The position numbers and the translations under genes are program-made. This document shows, piece by piece, positions 11,693 through 23,438 of a DNA stretch of 64,000 nt. The notes below the pieces were generated by a model, which searched no databases, was not told the origin of the DNA, and worked only from the letters and a program-made list of their open reading frames with translations. The stretch lies in NCBI GenBank assembly GCA_003971905.1, contig RSEE01000030.1, forward strand, positions 134,001 through 198,000, in the 5' to 3' direction. The DNA comes from Moniliella sp. 'wahieum' (taxonomy: Eukaryota; Basidiomycota; Moniliellomycetes; Moniliellales; Moniliellaceae). Position 1 is the stretch's first letter; each line of letters starts with the position of its first letter.

Positions 11693-12977
11693 CTTAACTC
11701 TTTCCATCTCTTGATAACCGTATCCCGCCTCTTCCAACCAACTGAAATGACCCTATCTCCCCTCCTCCAACAGGAAGGAGGACGTGAACAATATATCGAC
11801 GCCCCCACAGATCGCAATATACATCCTTACTTTTCCCAGCCCATCCACGATTGGTGTTCAATTCAACGCCAGACAAGAAGGTATCATGGCGGGGCCCCGG
11901 TAGACGTAATCAGCTGATAACCACTATTAACCAGCTATGAACCGGAGATGAGTAGCTGAGCGGCGCGCGCTGAGGAACTGATGGGACGTGCAGTTTGTGT
12001 TCGTGCGCAGTGTATAGACACGTGTGGCTGTCGCTGGGCCGTCCCAACTTTGCCGGCGTGCAACCGCCTACTTGACCTGGGACGGGGCAATGGTGGTGGA
12101 ATGGGTCGGGTGGGATGATGCTACTGATGGTAGAGTTTGAAGCGCTGCGTAGAAGGGCGGACATGGGACAGCAGGAGGGCCATTTAGTTTGAGTCGGCGC
12201 TTAGTGTGGTACAAACCTGCGTGGAGCAGGCCACTCCATCCGCTTGGCTCGTGGGCTGACGCAAGGACACTGGGCCTGTGCGGCCCCCGTGGGGCGGCGG
12301 CCGGAATTGAATTTTTGGTTATGAGGGACTGGTCCAATTGGTTGCAATTCTAGTCGCGCGGTGGAACTCCGCTGTCCACTCAGCCAGAGCACTCGCCCGA
12401 TTCATCGCCAGACGCCCCAGCAGCAACCCTAGGATGCAAGCTGCGGCCTGGGCAGGCCTGGGCGCCTCTGTCCGCCGGCTGCTGCGCTCGAGATGGTTTT
12501 TTGGTGTTTGAGAGGCGGTGAACACGTGAAGAAGGTTAAACAGCTAGCTGGGTAGGCTGCCCCCGTTTGGGGGATCGGCGCCCGTCCGAGTGATGCGAGT
12601 GACTTTGTGCTTAATCTTATGATAGCCTACTGAATATTGATAGGCCATAGGCAAGCCACTTAGATGGATATGCAGGGCGCAAGGCAGTCGGAAATGGGTG
12701 CCACACACCGTTGATTATAGTATGCATCCCACACGCATCCTGCGCCTTGAACTTTTGAGCGCTGAGCTGAAGCGCGTTCGTGCTTCATTCCCGCACGGGA
12801 GCAGTGTGGCGGACAGACTTGCACCACTGCCTTCTGGTTTGTTAAACCTTTTGTCCCATTGCCTGCATATATACCCCCGTCGTCCGTGCTCCTCCTCGCG
12901 GCCTTGCCCCCATTGCACACCTCTCTCTCTCAGCCGTCAGATCCACATTCACGGTCCCCCTTTCAATCCACCGCCCA
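11693..12977. other. Intergenic region
   Basis: No convincing coding frame. Short leftward frames at 12068-12525 have no recognisable motif. A TATATA-containing stretch at about 12865-12875 lies about 100 bp before the candidate small gene at 12978. Confidence 0.4.
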
Positions 12978-13258
12978 TGTCTCTGTTGCGCCCCATGTGC
13001 AGCTTTGGCCTGCGAAGCACCTTGCCGCTTGTCCATCAGCAGGCCTCAGCATTGCCCTTCCTCCGGCGGCGTCTTCAGATGCCTGAGGACCACGACGTCG
13101 GCTGCAATACCGACCTACTCGGCGGCCGAGGCCATGCACCCCGCACAATTAAGCAAAGTGCTACGCCCTTGCCCCAACCGCATCCACGTGCCATGCATGT
13201 CATGGCATTTCCAAGTGGAAAGCAAGAAGACGAGAGGCGCATGTGGCGCCTTCACTGA
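12978..13258 (+). CDS. Hypothetical small protein, possible mitochondrial presequence
   Basis: The frame opening MSLLRPMCSFGLRSTLPLVH has a basic, acid-free, amphipathic start resembling a mitochondrial targeting sequence (about 30 residues). The rest is not recognisable, and the frame probably changes near the GGCGGCG run at about 13068, after which a second frame (CLRTTTSAAIPTYSAAEAMH...) looks equally protein-like. Function unknown. It may be only part of a longer gene. Confidence 0.25.
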
Positions 13259-15590
13259 ACGGAGAGCCTCTTCCTTGACGGACTCATTCTTCCCCCGCTC
13301 ACTCCGCACTCTGTCGACTCGCTTCCTGCACCCAATCGAACAACCCTGTTGAGCCAAGCCATGTCCTTCTCCCAACTACTCAAGCAGTCGGGCAAGTGCT
13401 AGTGCGACAAAAAGAGGCAAGACATGCCGCTTCCGTATACCACGACCGGCAATGGGATGGTCCATACCCTCAATGCTTGGCGCGTCCACTTCACAAGGCC
13501 TTTATCCAGCACATGCGCTGCTTTTTCATCATCTTTGCGTCTCCACCGCAACACGAAGTCATGTTCATTCTCTGGGAATGGTCCCAACGCTGTATACCCC
13601 CTCTCAAAGCAAGTTTGGGATCAATTGATCATACGCCTGCTCTTATATCTTTAACTGTTCGAGAAGCACATACTTAGCAGTACTATGCGTAGTACTATGT
13701 GTATAGTACACTGAGGCATCCTATTACCTTCACTCGAGCTTGTTGACTGTATCCTCCGGCTCCAGTCGGTAGACCAGGATCGTCTCGGTTCCATCGGCTT
13801 CCATGCTGGTGTCCCAACGTGTCACTGCCCTGTGCCGTGCATTTTCTCATGTGTGCCTCACTAGCCCTGTGCCTCGTCTGGCCTCCTATATAGATGCCTC
13901 TGTACCCAGATCCAACTCTGGCTTCAGTCCATCACCTTCTCTCATCCTTCTGCCCGTCCGGCTCCCTAGGCCAACAAAGCTGAATCATAAATTACCTCTT
14001 GGATCATTGATGCAGGACCCACAACGTGGCCCTTGTCTCTATCGAAGAAAGATGCTCCCGAGTGTGCGTTTTCGGCCCCAAACTAGTACCTAAACGACTA
14101 TAAGAATTTTCTCTCTGTGTGAGAGTCGAAACAAGTAGAACCAACAAGCCCCATTAAGGACAAGGCCGATGTCTCTTCGTTGGTAGAGCAGAGCAGTATT
14201 GGCCAGGAATGATTATTGAGAGGTGAAAGAAGGATTACCGGATCATACTACCGAACAAGAGGACTGCAACATGTTGAGCCAGCGGGTGGCTCGTGCTTCG
14301 GCCGATGACGACACTCTTCTCGAGAGATAGTATTGTAATGAGTGGAAGCATTGATCTAACACGTATGTCCCAGCCACACTCACTTTTTTCATGACAGCAG
14401 AAGAGCTTAGAAGGGCAACAGTGGTTGAAAGACAGAATTGTGGGGACTATAGGCCCCCCTCGGGCTTCCTCGGTCGACGTTCAACGTTCAACCAACTATT
14501 ACCTATTTTCTCGGGTAAATATGTTGAGAAATGCGCGGGAGGATTGGCACGACATGACGCGTGTAACATGTAACGGACGTATAAACCATCATGTCCCTAC
14601 GACGAGCATACCCGGTGCAACCGGGAATCCCGGAATATTCACAGAGCCGGTGGTGTCCTGCCGTGACTGGTAGAAGAGAGAGGGCGTTCGCTGTGATATG
14701 GCGCGCCGAATGGGTTTGCATGACATTTTCGCTTTGGGTCATGCTGACTTGCACACAGCTAACATAAAGCTTAAAGTCCCTCGGCCTAAGGCCTAAGACC
14801 TAAGGCCTAATGCCTCATATCTAGTCACGAACTTCGGTTATGCAACTTGAAGCTTGAAGCTTCTTGGAGCTTGAAGCTTGACAGGCCGTCCATGAAAGTC
14901 TATAGAGGCGTGTATCTCTCAAGCAATGTACAGCCGTGGAAAGCTCATATGGATGCTGGTGTAGCAGTGTTGTATTCTTCCTCCTTCCGATAAAAAGGCA
15001 AGAGAGGAACCTGTGGGTATCATCCGTATATATACTCCCCCTGCGGTGGTAAGATCTAAGATGCGATGTTTGTGCCTGGCTGGGTCTAGCTCTTTCGGCA
15101 TGTGCGTAATGTATACGCCAAGCACTTCCATGCACTTCATCAGAATAGAAATGTTGACATTGAGGAGCCACAGGAGGCCACAGGTATCGAATTGTCTTGG
15201 TTGACCTTTTCTGCAGGAAGATATCATGTTCAACATAGGCTTCTGTTGTTGTGCGGCGTTTTGCTTGCGCAACCCCCAAACCCTTTCCCGGCCATGGGAA
15301 TGCATGACTTGGTCGGCCAGCCTGTGCCACATATCCACCTTCATTCACACATGTGGGGTAGTTCCTAGTAGGTAGGTACACACAGTGTGCCCTATAATAG
15401 TCCCTGATCATGCCCACAGAGCCGTTTTTATACTGTGACTTTCAAAGCTGTAAGCAACTCACGGGAGAGTACCAAAACAATAATCGGTTGCTACTACCCC
15501 GGGGGCTCACGATGGAAGCGCCTTTCAAGTTCCATCCGCTCTTTCCGAATTGTTCCCCTACCATCATCGTGCACTTTCTGCTGGTAGCCG
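13259..15590. other. Gene-poor stretch, 2.3 kb
   Basis: Only short frames without motifs on either strand. A leftward frame at about 13733-13830 reads METDG-like then ETILVYRLEPEDTVNKLE, weakly similar to a LysM core, but could not be extended. A 198-codon leftward frame at 14821-15417 has no recognisable composition or motif. Two micro-repeat tracts (14783-14881) are listed separately. Confidence 0.4.
14783..14881. repeat. GGCCTAA and AAGCTTG micro-repeat tracts
   Basis: 14783-14814 contains four GGCCTAA/GACCTAA heptamers. 14845-14881 contains alternating AGCTTGA and AAGCTTC units. Related tracts occur at 1042-1063 (reverse orientation, GCCTTAG) and 39456-39477 (AGCTTGAAGCTTG). No gene overlaps any of them. 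Confidence 0.7.
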
Positions 15591-17372
15591 TTGACGAGGA
15601 TGAGCAGAGGCGCGACAGATCGGGAAGTGACCCTTGGATCACATGAGGAAGAAATTCGAGCCTGGGCAAGTGATGTGGCCCACGATGAACTTCTCAATCC
15701 GGGGACGGGTCCCGTCGCTTTCACCATCTCCAGCACTGACGGTGTTGCAGGCGAACAATCGACTGAAGGCGCACTAAACGACGGCCTCCAGTATGTGGGT
15801 GCCACCGATGACCGCATGACGGAGGCTTCTAGCCAAGAGACGGGAATTTCGTCTGGCTCAATGGTGCGCTACTTCATTCTGAAGTGCCCAAGCCGTTCTC
15901 AAATCCTGAAAGCCATCAAAAATACCTCACTCTGGCCCATTTCACCCGAACTAGGCGAACGCTTGCTCAAAGCATTGGTGGATGATATCGTCATCGTCTT
16001 TTTTGGCGCAACAGACACTCGCCATTTTGTTGCCTGCGCTCATGTCACCGGCATCAAGGCAAGCAAGAGCGATCTGTTGATTCAGGTTGCTTCCCCCCGC
16101 TGAGTCTATCGGATCTGAGTAAGTGCCTTTCCTCGTGCCAATTTGCCGCTGTTAAACGCTTTATCTGACCCACTCTGATATGATTACACTTCTATTAATT
16201 CAGTCGCAGCTGGAAAAGTTGATCGTGGCTCTCTGCATTCCATTGAGACCGGTTCCCACCCCCTATCGGATGCGGAGGAGGATCCAGAACATGCTGGAGT
16301 ACAAGGAGCGTGGTTTGGAGGCGTCGATTTGGAACCTCACTAAGGAAGAAATCGTGTTTAAACGGCGGAAGGAACATCTCATGGCAGAGCTAGCTCTCCT
16401 TCGAAAGCAGCCTCAAATGACTGTCTCATCCAAGAAAACATTTACGAAGAGGAACCACGCTTCCAACGAAACACAGCCGATCCATACAGAAGCGTTACGA
16501 AAGGAGTCTTTCTCTCATATCGAGCCAACTACGAGAGATGGGGGGGTTAAAACGACCCAGTCAACGTCCTTAACAGACAAGGGTTCATTAGAGGAAGGCC
16601 TACGTCGCACTGTGCTTACACAAGCATGGCAAGCCTCACAGATCAAGAACGCATCAACGGGTACTGGTTCCGACGAGACTCCCAATGGCAAATCCCCCTC
16701 TACGAAAGACACCCTCACCGAAGATGGGCAGGGAACGAAGAATCTACCCAGTGTTGGCGATCAAGCCTCAGATTCAGATTCACCACTTCATGTCCCCTCC
16801 ACGACCAACAGCAATGTGAGCGATACAGCAGCTTCACAAAGCAACCGAAACGTCGAATAATGCCGACCCATCGCACGCATTCGCCGGCCTGACAGTCCGT
16901 ACCACGGTCAAACACATCGTACTATCTGAATTGGGAAACGAAAGTGAGGCGGCTGAAAACGCTGTTTTTACCCCGGGGTGAGAACGGGACTTGGTTCGGA
17001 TCACACCGTTGAGGTGGAATCAATCATCCGCGAGCCGTTCGTAATTGTCGACGTGTTGCTTACCAACCCTCTTCCTTTTCGTTGCTGGCGGAGCGCCAAG
17101 TGCGCAACAGTTGGCACAGCGCATTCTCTCTCCGAAAGCAACCAGGCCGGTTCGTGCACAGAGTACCTGACGGGACAGAGTTGGCTCCTGAAACAGGCCT
17201 CGAACTTCTGTCGTTTTGGGCCGGTCTGGAGGAGACTCCGATCTGCCCCACATGTGGACGTCACTGGTCCAAATCCCCATCGACTGTGGGAAGTACGTTG
17301 ACCGAATCCGACTATTTCTCGAACAACGACGCGGATGATTCCGATGACGGCCCATCGTCTCCCTCCGACTAG
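15591..17372 (+). CDS. Divergent YTH-domain protein with a large internal insertion
   Basis: YTH domains bind RNA, usually N6-methyladenosine, through an aromatic cage. The N-terminal half is clear at about 15865-16090: VRYFILKCPSRSQILKAI, SLWPISPELGERLLKAL, DIVIVFFGATDTRHFVACAH. The C-terminal half appears about 900 bp later (about 17020-17240): EPFVIVDVLLTNPLPFR, then VPDGTELAPETGLELLSFW, matching the family's F-x-V-x-W...LPF and DGqEl-pe-G-x-x-L blocks. Between them lie an 85-nt intron (16119-16203) and about 220-270 codons of Ser/Thr-rich, coiled-coil-like sequence. At the usual second cage tryptophan an aspartate stands (FVIVD). The tail has a PICPTCGRHW zinc-knuckle-like motif and an acidic Ser end. 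Frame changes near 16095, 16970 and 17075 mean the reading is pieced by eye. The start is uncertain. Confidence 0.6.
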
Positions 17373-17972
17373 TAGTGGGTGCGCTGGGTGCGCCCTGGGG
17401 AAATTAACAGAGCGCATGCGCCATCACGCGCCACGCCCTGTGGCCCCGGTCGAAGTACTTCTCCAAGTATTGCCTCTGCGGTTATTTTTCTGCTGGCCAT
17501 CACCTGCATCACTCTCTGTGGTCTACCTCTTTCCTATATCTGTGTACCGGGTGAGATGGATTGTACCGAGAGGAAGAGGGGCATAGGAAACAATTCGCAT
17601 CCAGTACCTGCTTATATGTGATCACCATATGGTCTCACGTATAGCATTAATCCCTCTGTTACTGTAATCTAACCCTATATAGTGTCACTAACAAAAACTC
17701 ACCCGCTGTTGCCACTGGTCTCCTCCTCAGCCAAATGACAGACCGTATGACAGTGTACCATCTCTCTAATCCTTTGGGGGCACAAAAAGATGGTTGCATT
17801 GTATGAAAAAGGGAATACGATTTCCAAGCACTTTATTGCTCATGCACATCAGGCAGCAGCAGGAGTGAAGAGTAGTATGTTTGTTGTCATTCAGAAGACC
17901 AAAAGAAAAGTTCGTCCGAAAAATCATATAACCATTGCGTGCGGATGAATTGCGTGGGTAAGCTGGTATAGG
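17373..17972. other. Convergent intergenic region
   Basis: Lies between the 3' ends of the YTH gene (+) and clathrin heavy chain (-). A/T-rich toward the right, with AATAA-like and TTTATT signals suited to 3' ends. No gene seen. An AACCCTATATAG string near 17671 resembles the ribosomal-protein box but is not near a start codon. Confidence 0.5.
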
Positions 17973-20900
17973 TTAGAACACCCCCCCGAATCCATTCATT
18001 CGCATTCCCATGCCTTGCATAGGCATTCTCGTAAGCTGTGGTCCTAATCCCGTTGGGGCAGCAGTGATGAGACGAGGACCCATACTGGCGCCGGGACCAA
18101 GGATGGGCGTATTGTCATCCTCCTCTTCCTTTTGGGCATTCTTTGCCTGCAGACCAGCCAACTGCTTGGCCAAGTCCTTGAGCAGCGTGTTGTGCGTCGC
18201 CGTCTTTTGGACCATGTATGGCTGCACAAAGTCTGAGGGAATTCCCTTCCGCCAACGCATTTCCTGAACATAATCATCCTCCAGCAGCCACTCGCAAGCA
18301 TAGAGCATAGCCGCCGTTGCCTCCCAATTGCCGAGGGAGACAATGTAGTCGAACAAAGACTTGGCCACCTGGCTGTTTGACTCACTCGCCGTCGCGATTG
18401 CATCTTTCAGTAGACGGTCCCGCTGTGACAAGGCAATCGACTCATCCCACAACTTGAGCCGATTGTAGAGGTAGACGGCGCTCCGACGAAATTCAAGCAG
18501 TTCCGACTTCTCTAGGCGGCGTGCGAGTTCAATCATGCCAAACGATTCGACTGTGCTGAGCAGAGAACGGAGCTGGGCATAATCTTCCTCCTCAATCAGC
18601 AGATCAACACGGCTTCGTTCACTTCGGGGATGTCGAGTTTGATCCCGGAAAGAAGAAATCCCGAAGCGAGAGGGAACTGATCCGCCTTTTTCAGCATCCG
18701 CACCACACGGCCTTGGTCCAGTCGTTAGTCGAGCCCAGAGTAATTAGAAGATCATTCAGACGAAGAGGATGCTGCCGGAGGTAGAAATTGATAGCACGAT
18801 AAAAGATCTCAACGTTGGACACGCGTGTGATCAAGTCTTTGAATCCTTCGTGCGTCAGGTCCCCCATACCACCACTCGATCCATCGCCATCATCGCTGCC
18901 TCGTCGTTCTCCGAATCTTTGGTTAAGCAGAAGGGCTTCGGGGTAGGGGCGTACTGCTCACACATACGCGCACGGGGGGAAGTTGATCCGGGACCAATGA
19001 AGTTTAAGGGTACTCCATCAGCTTAACTGGCTGGTACTTGGCTAGGCTCTGAGCGCATAATGTGAAGAGAGCTTTGCTAGCGCTCTCTAGGCCAGCCCGC
19101 CTGGAGGAGGTCGATCAGGTCATCAAAACAGTCCCAAGCGCTCGTATGCACGAGTTAGAGCTCGCAGCTCCTCTGCATGGCCCACGACAGCCAGACCAGC
19201 AATCTGTGCGAGTTTGTATTCGCCCTTCTTGAGGCAAGCAGCGTGCACCTGCTTCCACACGGCCGTATTGCCTGCCTTGCGTGCCGCTTCGACCGCCCCT
19301 TGGTAGTCACCAAGGAAAACAAGGGTAGTGGCCAAGCGGGCATAGTTGGACACGCTAGTGAATAGCATCTTTGCTGCCTCATAGAGAGCATCATTGAAGC
19401 ACTTCTCCCCCACCGACAGCAGGTCCGCTACATTGGTCATGTTCAAGAACTCTTCCATATCCGAAAGTCGGTTCGACTTGGCCAAGCAGTAGGCATATTC
19501 TGTGTCGATGAGCGGCTCGTGGGCTTTCTTGCGGGCCATCTGAAGGAACCGAATCAACTCCTCCTCCCTTCCAGCACGCTCGGCGACCTCGATCACCTCG
19601 CTAAAATGAGACGGATCTTCCGCCCGAATGAACGAGTCAATGGCGTCCTTAACCCGCAGTCCGTCCAGCTGGGCTTTGGCCAGGCGAGACCAAAGCTCAG
19701 GCTGGTCGAGCTTGTGGGCAAAGAGCGCAGCGCGGTCTATCGACACGATGTGCTCGACCAACACGTTCATAGCGTCCAATGGGCGCTGGGCCTTCTGATA
19801 GATCTTGAGAGCCTCTTCGTACAGACCATTGTCGATAGTAATTTTGGCAATTTCATCTTCGTCGTACTCTTGGAGACGCTCGATCAGGCTCATGACCTTA
19901 CCTTTGTCTGTCCGTACGGCGGTAAGAAGAAGGAGGTTCTGCAGGGAACGGTTGTCATTGAAAGCCGAGGGCTCCAGGGTGATCTTCTCTAGTAGCTCAA
20001 TCAGCTCATGAGGCAAATCGGCCGCCATAAATGCCTTGACCGTCACTGAAACGTCCTCGGGGTTGGTTGACTCTGGCACGGCCGTCGCAACGACCTGGTC
20101 GATCAGCTGGCGGCGGTGCACGTTCTCCGACGTGAGCACTTGGTCCCAGAGTGCCAGGTTCCGACGGAGTACGAGGTAACGAGCCTGGTGTTTGAACATC
20201 CTGTTCGCATTGGTAACGCGAACCAGATCCTCATCGCAAAAGCCCTTGGCATAAGCAATGTAGGCCAAGAATGGGTCTCGCTTCTCAGAGTAGCTACCGA
20301 TCAACTTGGGGTCATAGAGGGAGTTCTCTTTCAGGAATTGTTCGGGGTTGTGGTTCGTGTCAATGTAGATCTTGGCCAATGCGTTGTACAACGCTTGGTC
20401 CGTTTTCCCCGCCGTGACGCGGCTTTCGATCCAGGGCAGGATGAGCTTGAGGCGATTGCGCTTCTCCACTTCGCCAACGAGGTCGTCGACGGAGAAGTGG
20501 CCCGTGACAGAGGCCAGCAAGTTCTTGATCACCCCCTCATCAGTCAACGTCTAGAAGAGCCCCAATGACTTCGGGTGTGCGTTCCGAATTAACCCGTTGA
20601 ACATATGTCCCTGAACTGGGGCATCATCTTCTGATACAAGTAGAGCACCAGGTCATGAACATAGTCGAACCGGTCGCATACAATAATGAGAGGCAGTTGG
20701 TCTTGGAGCTTGGCCTCTTTGAGGAAATTTTTGACCTTTTCGGGATTGTAGTAGTTGGACTCGCGTACGACGCGCTCCACCTCGCGGATTTGACCTGTGC
20801 GAGTAGCAGCTTGAATGTACTTGAAATGCACCTCCGGATCTGTCGACAAGTTGACCACCGAACCAAGTAGTAGTAGTACAGCCCCTCGAAGCTCTTGAAC

Positions 20901-23066
20901 CTTTCAAACATCTCAATGAGCTTGACTGGGCCAAGGAGATCGGAGTACTTGGTTGCAATCTGCACCACCACTGCCAAATTCTGGCGAATGTTGACCTTGA
21001 GCATCTCCTCCATACACTCGAAGCTCTGCTCAACTGTGAGACGACCAAAGTATTCGACAAGCCACTGGGTGTTGATCTGAGGCGTTTGCACCACAACCCG
21101 CTTAATATCACGTATGTCATCATAATGTTCAAGCGCGCGCTGAAGCAGACCTGCTTTCTCAGCCAGGTTGGCAATGCGAGGTCCATCGTAGTGGGTGAAC
21201 ATGTTGTTGCCCAAGATAGCGTCTGCAACCTGAGGCGCGTTAACCAGGTTCATCTCTAGAAGACGGGTCTGAAGGCGTCCTTGTTCGGGCTTGTTTTCCT
21301 TGAGCACATCAAGAAGGAATGAGGTTGCTTGCTGGATCATGTTTTGGCTCATGAAGATATCGGTCACCCGCTCCACATCGACCAAGGGGCCAGTCTCATC
21401 CTGCACCAGTGTCGAGGCAAACTCGGCCCCCTTTTCGGGATCACGACGAACAATGTGCTGAAGAAGCGTAGCATAGTCGGGCGTGTATCCCACTTTGCGC
21501 GAATATAGAACAATCTTGTCCACTTGACCCAGCTCGGCCATGGAGGCAACAACCTTGTTGGGTACGTTGGCCCGCAGGTAAATGCTCAGAGCCAAGCTCA
21601 TATCGGCAGGACGAGCGATGTCACCCAGTTCTTCTGAACACTCAACTTTGTTCTCCTTGAGCCACTTCTCCAGCAGATGCTTGCGGCCCTGCTGAAGCAC
21701 GGGATGGGCGAGTTCAAGTGACTCGAACTTGTTCAGACTGCCACGCTCAAGGAGGATGCCAAAGTATAGGAGGATGGGGCTTAGGGTTCCGTGCTGGGAT
21801 GGGACCTGCTTGAACCTGGCAATCGTTTCGGGTGTGCGAAGAATGCCACGCGGGCTGTTGGCTGCAGTTTTGGCGGCCTCCCCGAATTGGCCGGAGGCGC
21901 ACAAATTGTTAAACTGCTGAAGGTAGAGGTCATCTGCTCCAGGGAGGTTGCCCCGAGAGGCCAACTTGAATGCGAGCTGGGTATTGTTGAGCATGTTGAG
22001 CGTATAAGGCACCAGCGTGTTCTCGTCAACCGCGACCGACAACACCTGACCCTTGCGATTGACGGCAATTATACCGCTCATCGACTCGTATGGCGCCGAT
22101 GTGAAGATAGTCTCACCAGAGATGCGGTTCATGTAGATGCAGGTGCCTGTTTCGAGGTCGTAGAGGTGTACAAAGCCGTACTTGGTGATCAAGTAGATGA
22201 TCCCAAACCGCTTGCTGATCTGCATGGTTACAGGAAAGTCATTGGCCGCCTCGGGGGGAAAGAAGACATCGACGGCCTTCTTAGAGAACGCAGGCTGGCC
22301 TTGCTTGTGGTCGATCTCCACAATATGGAGACGGGCACCCGTGGCAGTTCGAACCGAAAAGGTGAAGAGCTTGTAGGGTGTAGAAGCTTCATCCGTCGTA
22401 AGCTCGGCAAAGGCGGCGGCATGGCCCTCGATCGGCTGAGAAACGTTGAGGCGCTTGTTGTAAAGCTGGATGCTACCCTTGATCTTGAAGCCGCCAGGAA
22501 CCGTGTTGCCTGAGATCCCAACGAGAGCCATCCATTCGCCATCGGGCGTAGCACGGTAATTGATGATCTGGGAGCCCACGAGTGAGGAATGGCGGTCGAA
22601 GACCTTGGTCGGGTCACCTTCAATGTCCATGGGCCAATGGTACACAGCGTGGGCGGTAATGAGGCCGAGGGTGGACTCGTTAATCCAGATCCAGTACACC
22701 ACGTCTTCGTTCATGGTATGACTCTTGACCTTGGTCTTGGCCTCAAGGCTAAATATCTGAAGCTGACGGCCAGCCTTGAGGGCGAGGACGCGCTGGTAGG
22801 GTGCATGATGGCTGAGTCGGCTGAGATGGGTCGGCGCAGGCTGCGAAATAACAGGAAGGAGATTAGCTCGTGAAGGGGGAAGAAAGGAGAGCTACGCACA
22901 CATTGCTCACGTTGTTGAGGTCCACAATGACGACGTGACCATCTTCGCGGACACATACATAATTCTCAGACTCGAGGGTGACCGAGGCAAATGAGATGGC
23001 TGTGGGCGGGATACCCAGGCTGGTGAGCCGAACGTGCTCCGAAAAGACGATGGGCTTGTCGGCCAT
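17973..23066 (-). CDS. CHC1: Clathrin heavy chain
   Basis: Forms the triskelion legs of clathrin coats at the plasma membrane, trans-Golgi and endosomes. ATG at 23064-23066 begins [19 protein letters not shown] 59-nt intron (22841-22899) interrupts after DLNNVSNV; exon 2 continues [15 protein letters not shown]. The N-terminal beta-propeller (about residues 1-330) includes [18 protein letters not shown], followed by the linker and the alpha-zigzag leg repeats over the remaining length. About 1,678 codons, matching the family. The C-terminus ends [13 protein letters not shown]. Frame changes are seen near 18600-18770, 19080-19120 and 20560-20870, and leave neighbouring blocks intact, so sequence error is likely. 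It is the first of three adjacent (-) genes with linked trafficking roles. A G-rich tract lies immediately upstream of the start. Confidence 0.96.
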
Positions 23067-23071
23067 GGAGC

Positions 23072-23131
23072 GGGGGGGGGGGTTATAAGAGAGCAAGAAG
23101 GGGTGGGGGTGGGGGTGGGGGGTGGGGGTGG
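23072..23131 (+). repeat. G-rich tract with G-quadruplex potential
   Basis: An uninterrupted run of G at 23072-23082 and a GGGGT-type tract at 23099-23131 (successive G4-G6 runs separated by single T) lie 6-65 bp upstream of the clathrin start. The G-rich strand is the template strand, so the transcript would be C-rich here. Confidence 0.8.
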
Positions 23132-23438
23132 ACGCGGGACGGGGGACGGAGGCAACAGAAAGCGCTGCTGGTGGCTCTCTCATCTGCCTCTGGGGCGTTT
23201 ATTAGCCTCCTGGCTCAGCGTCCGCACCTCGCCCAAGGCGCCCCATCGGCGTAGCAGCACTGCTCCCGTGCCTGCCCTGCGCCACACGCCTCCCCGACAG
23301 GGTTGCTCCCCTGCTGCCTTTTCCATGTCGCTCCCAATACCGTTGTCTCCTCTTCCGATACCCACCGGTCCAGGCCAATCCGTCACCGTGGTCATTGACC
23401 GATCATCAAGACTATCATGACAGGACAGCTCGCATACC

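Noticed and set aside
13733-13830. LysM-like fragment ETILVYRLEPEDTVNKLE on the minus strand
   Set aside because: Too short, cannot be extended in either direction, and the resemblance is weak.
14821-15417. 198-codon minus-strand frame in the gene-poor region
   Set aside because: No motif, irregular composition, and it overlaps the AAGCTTG repeat tract.
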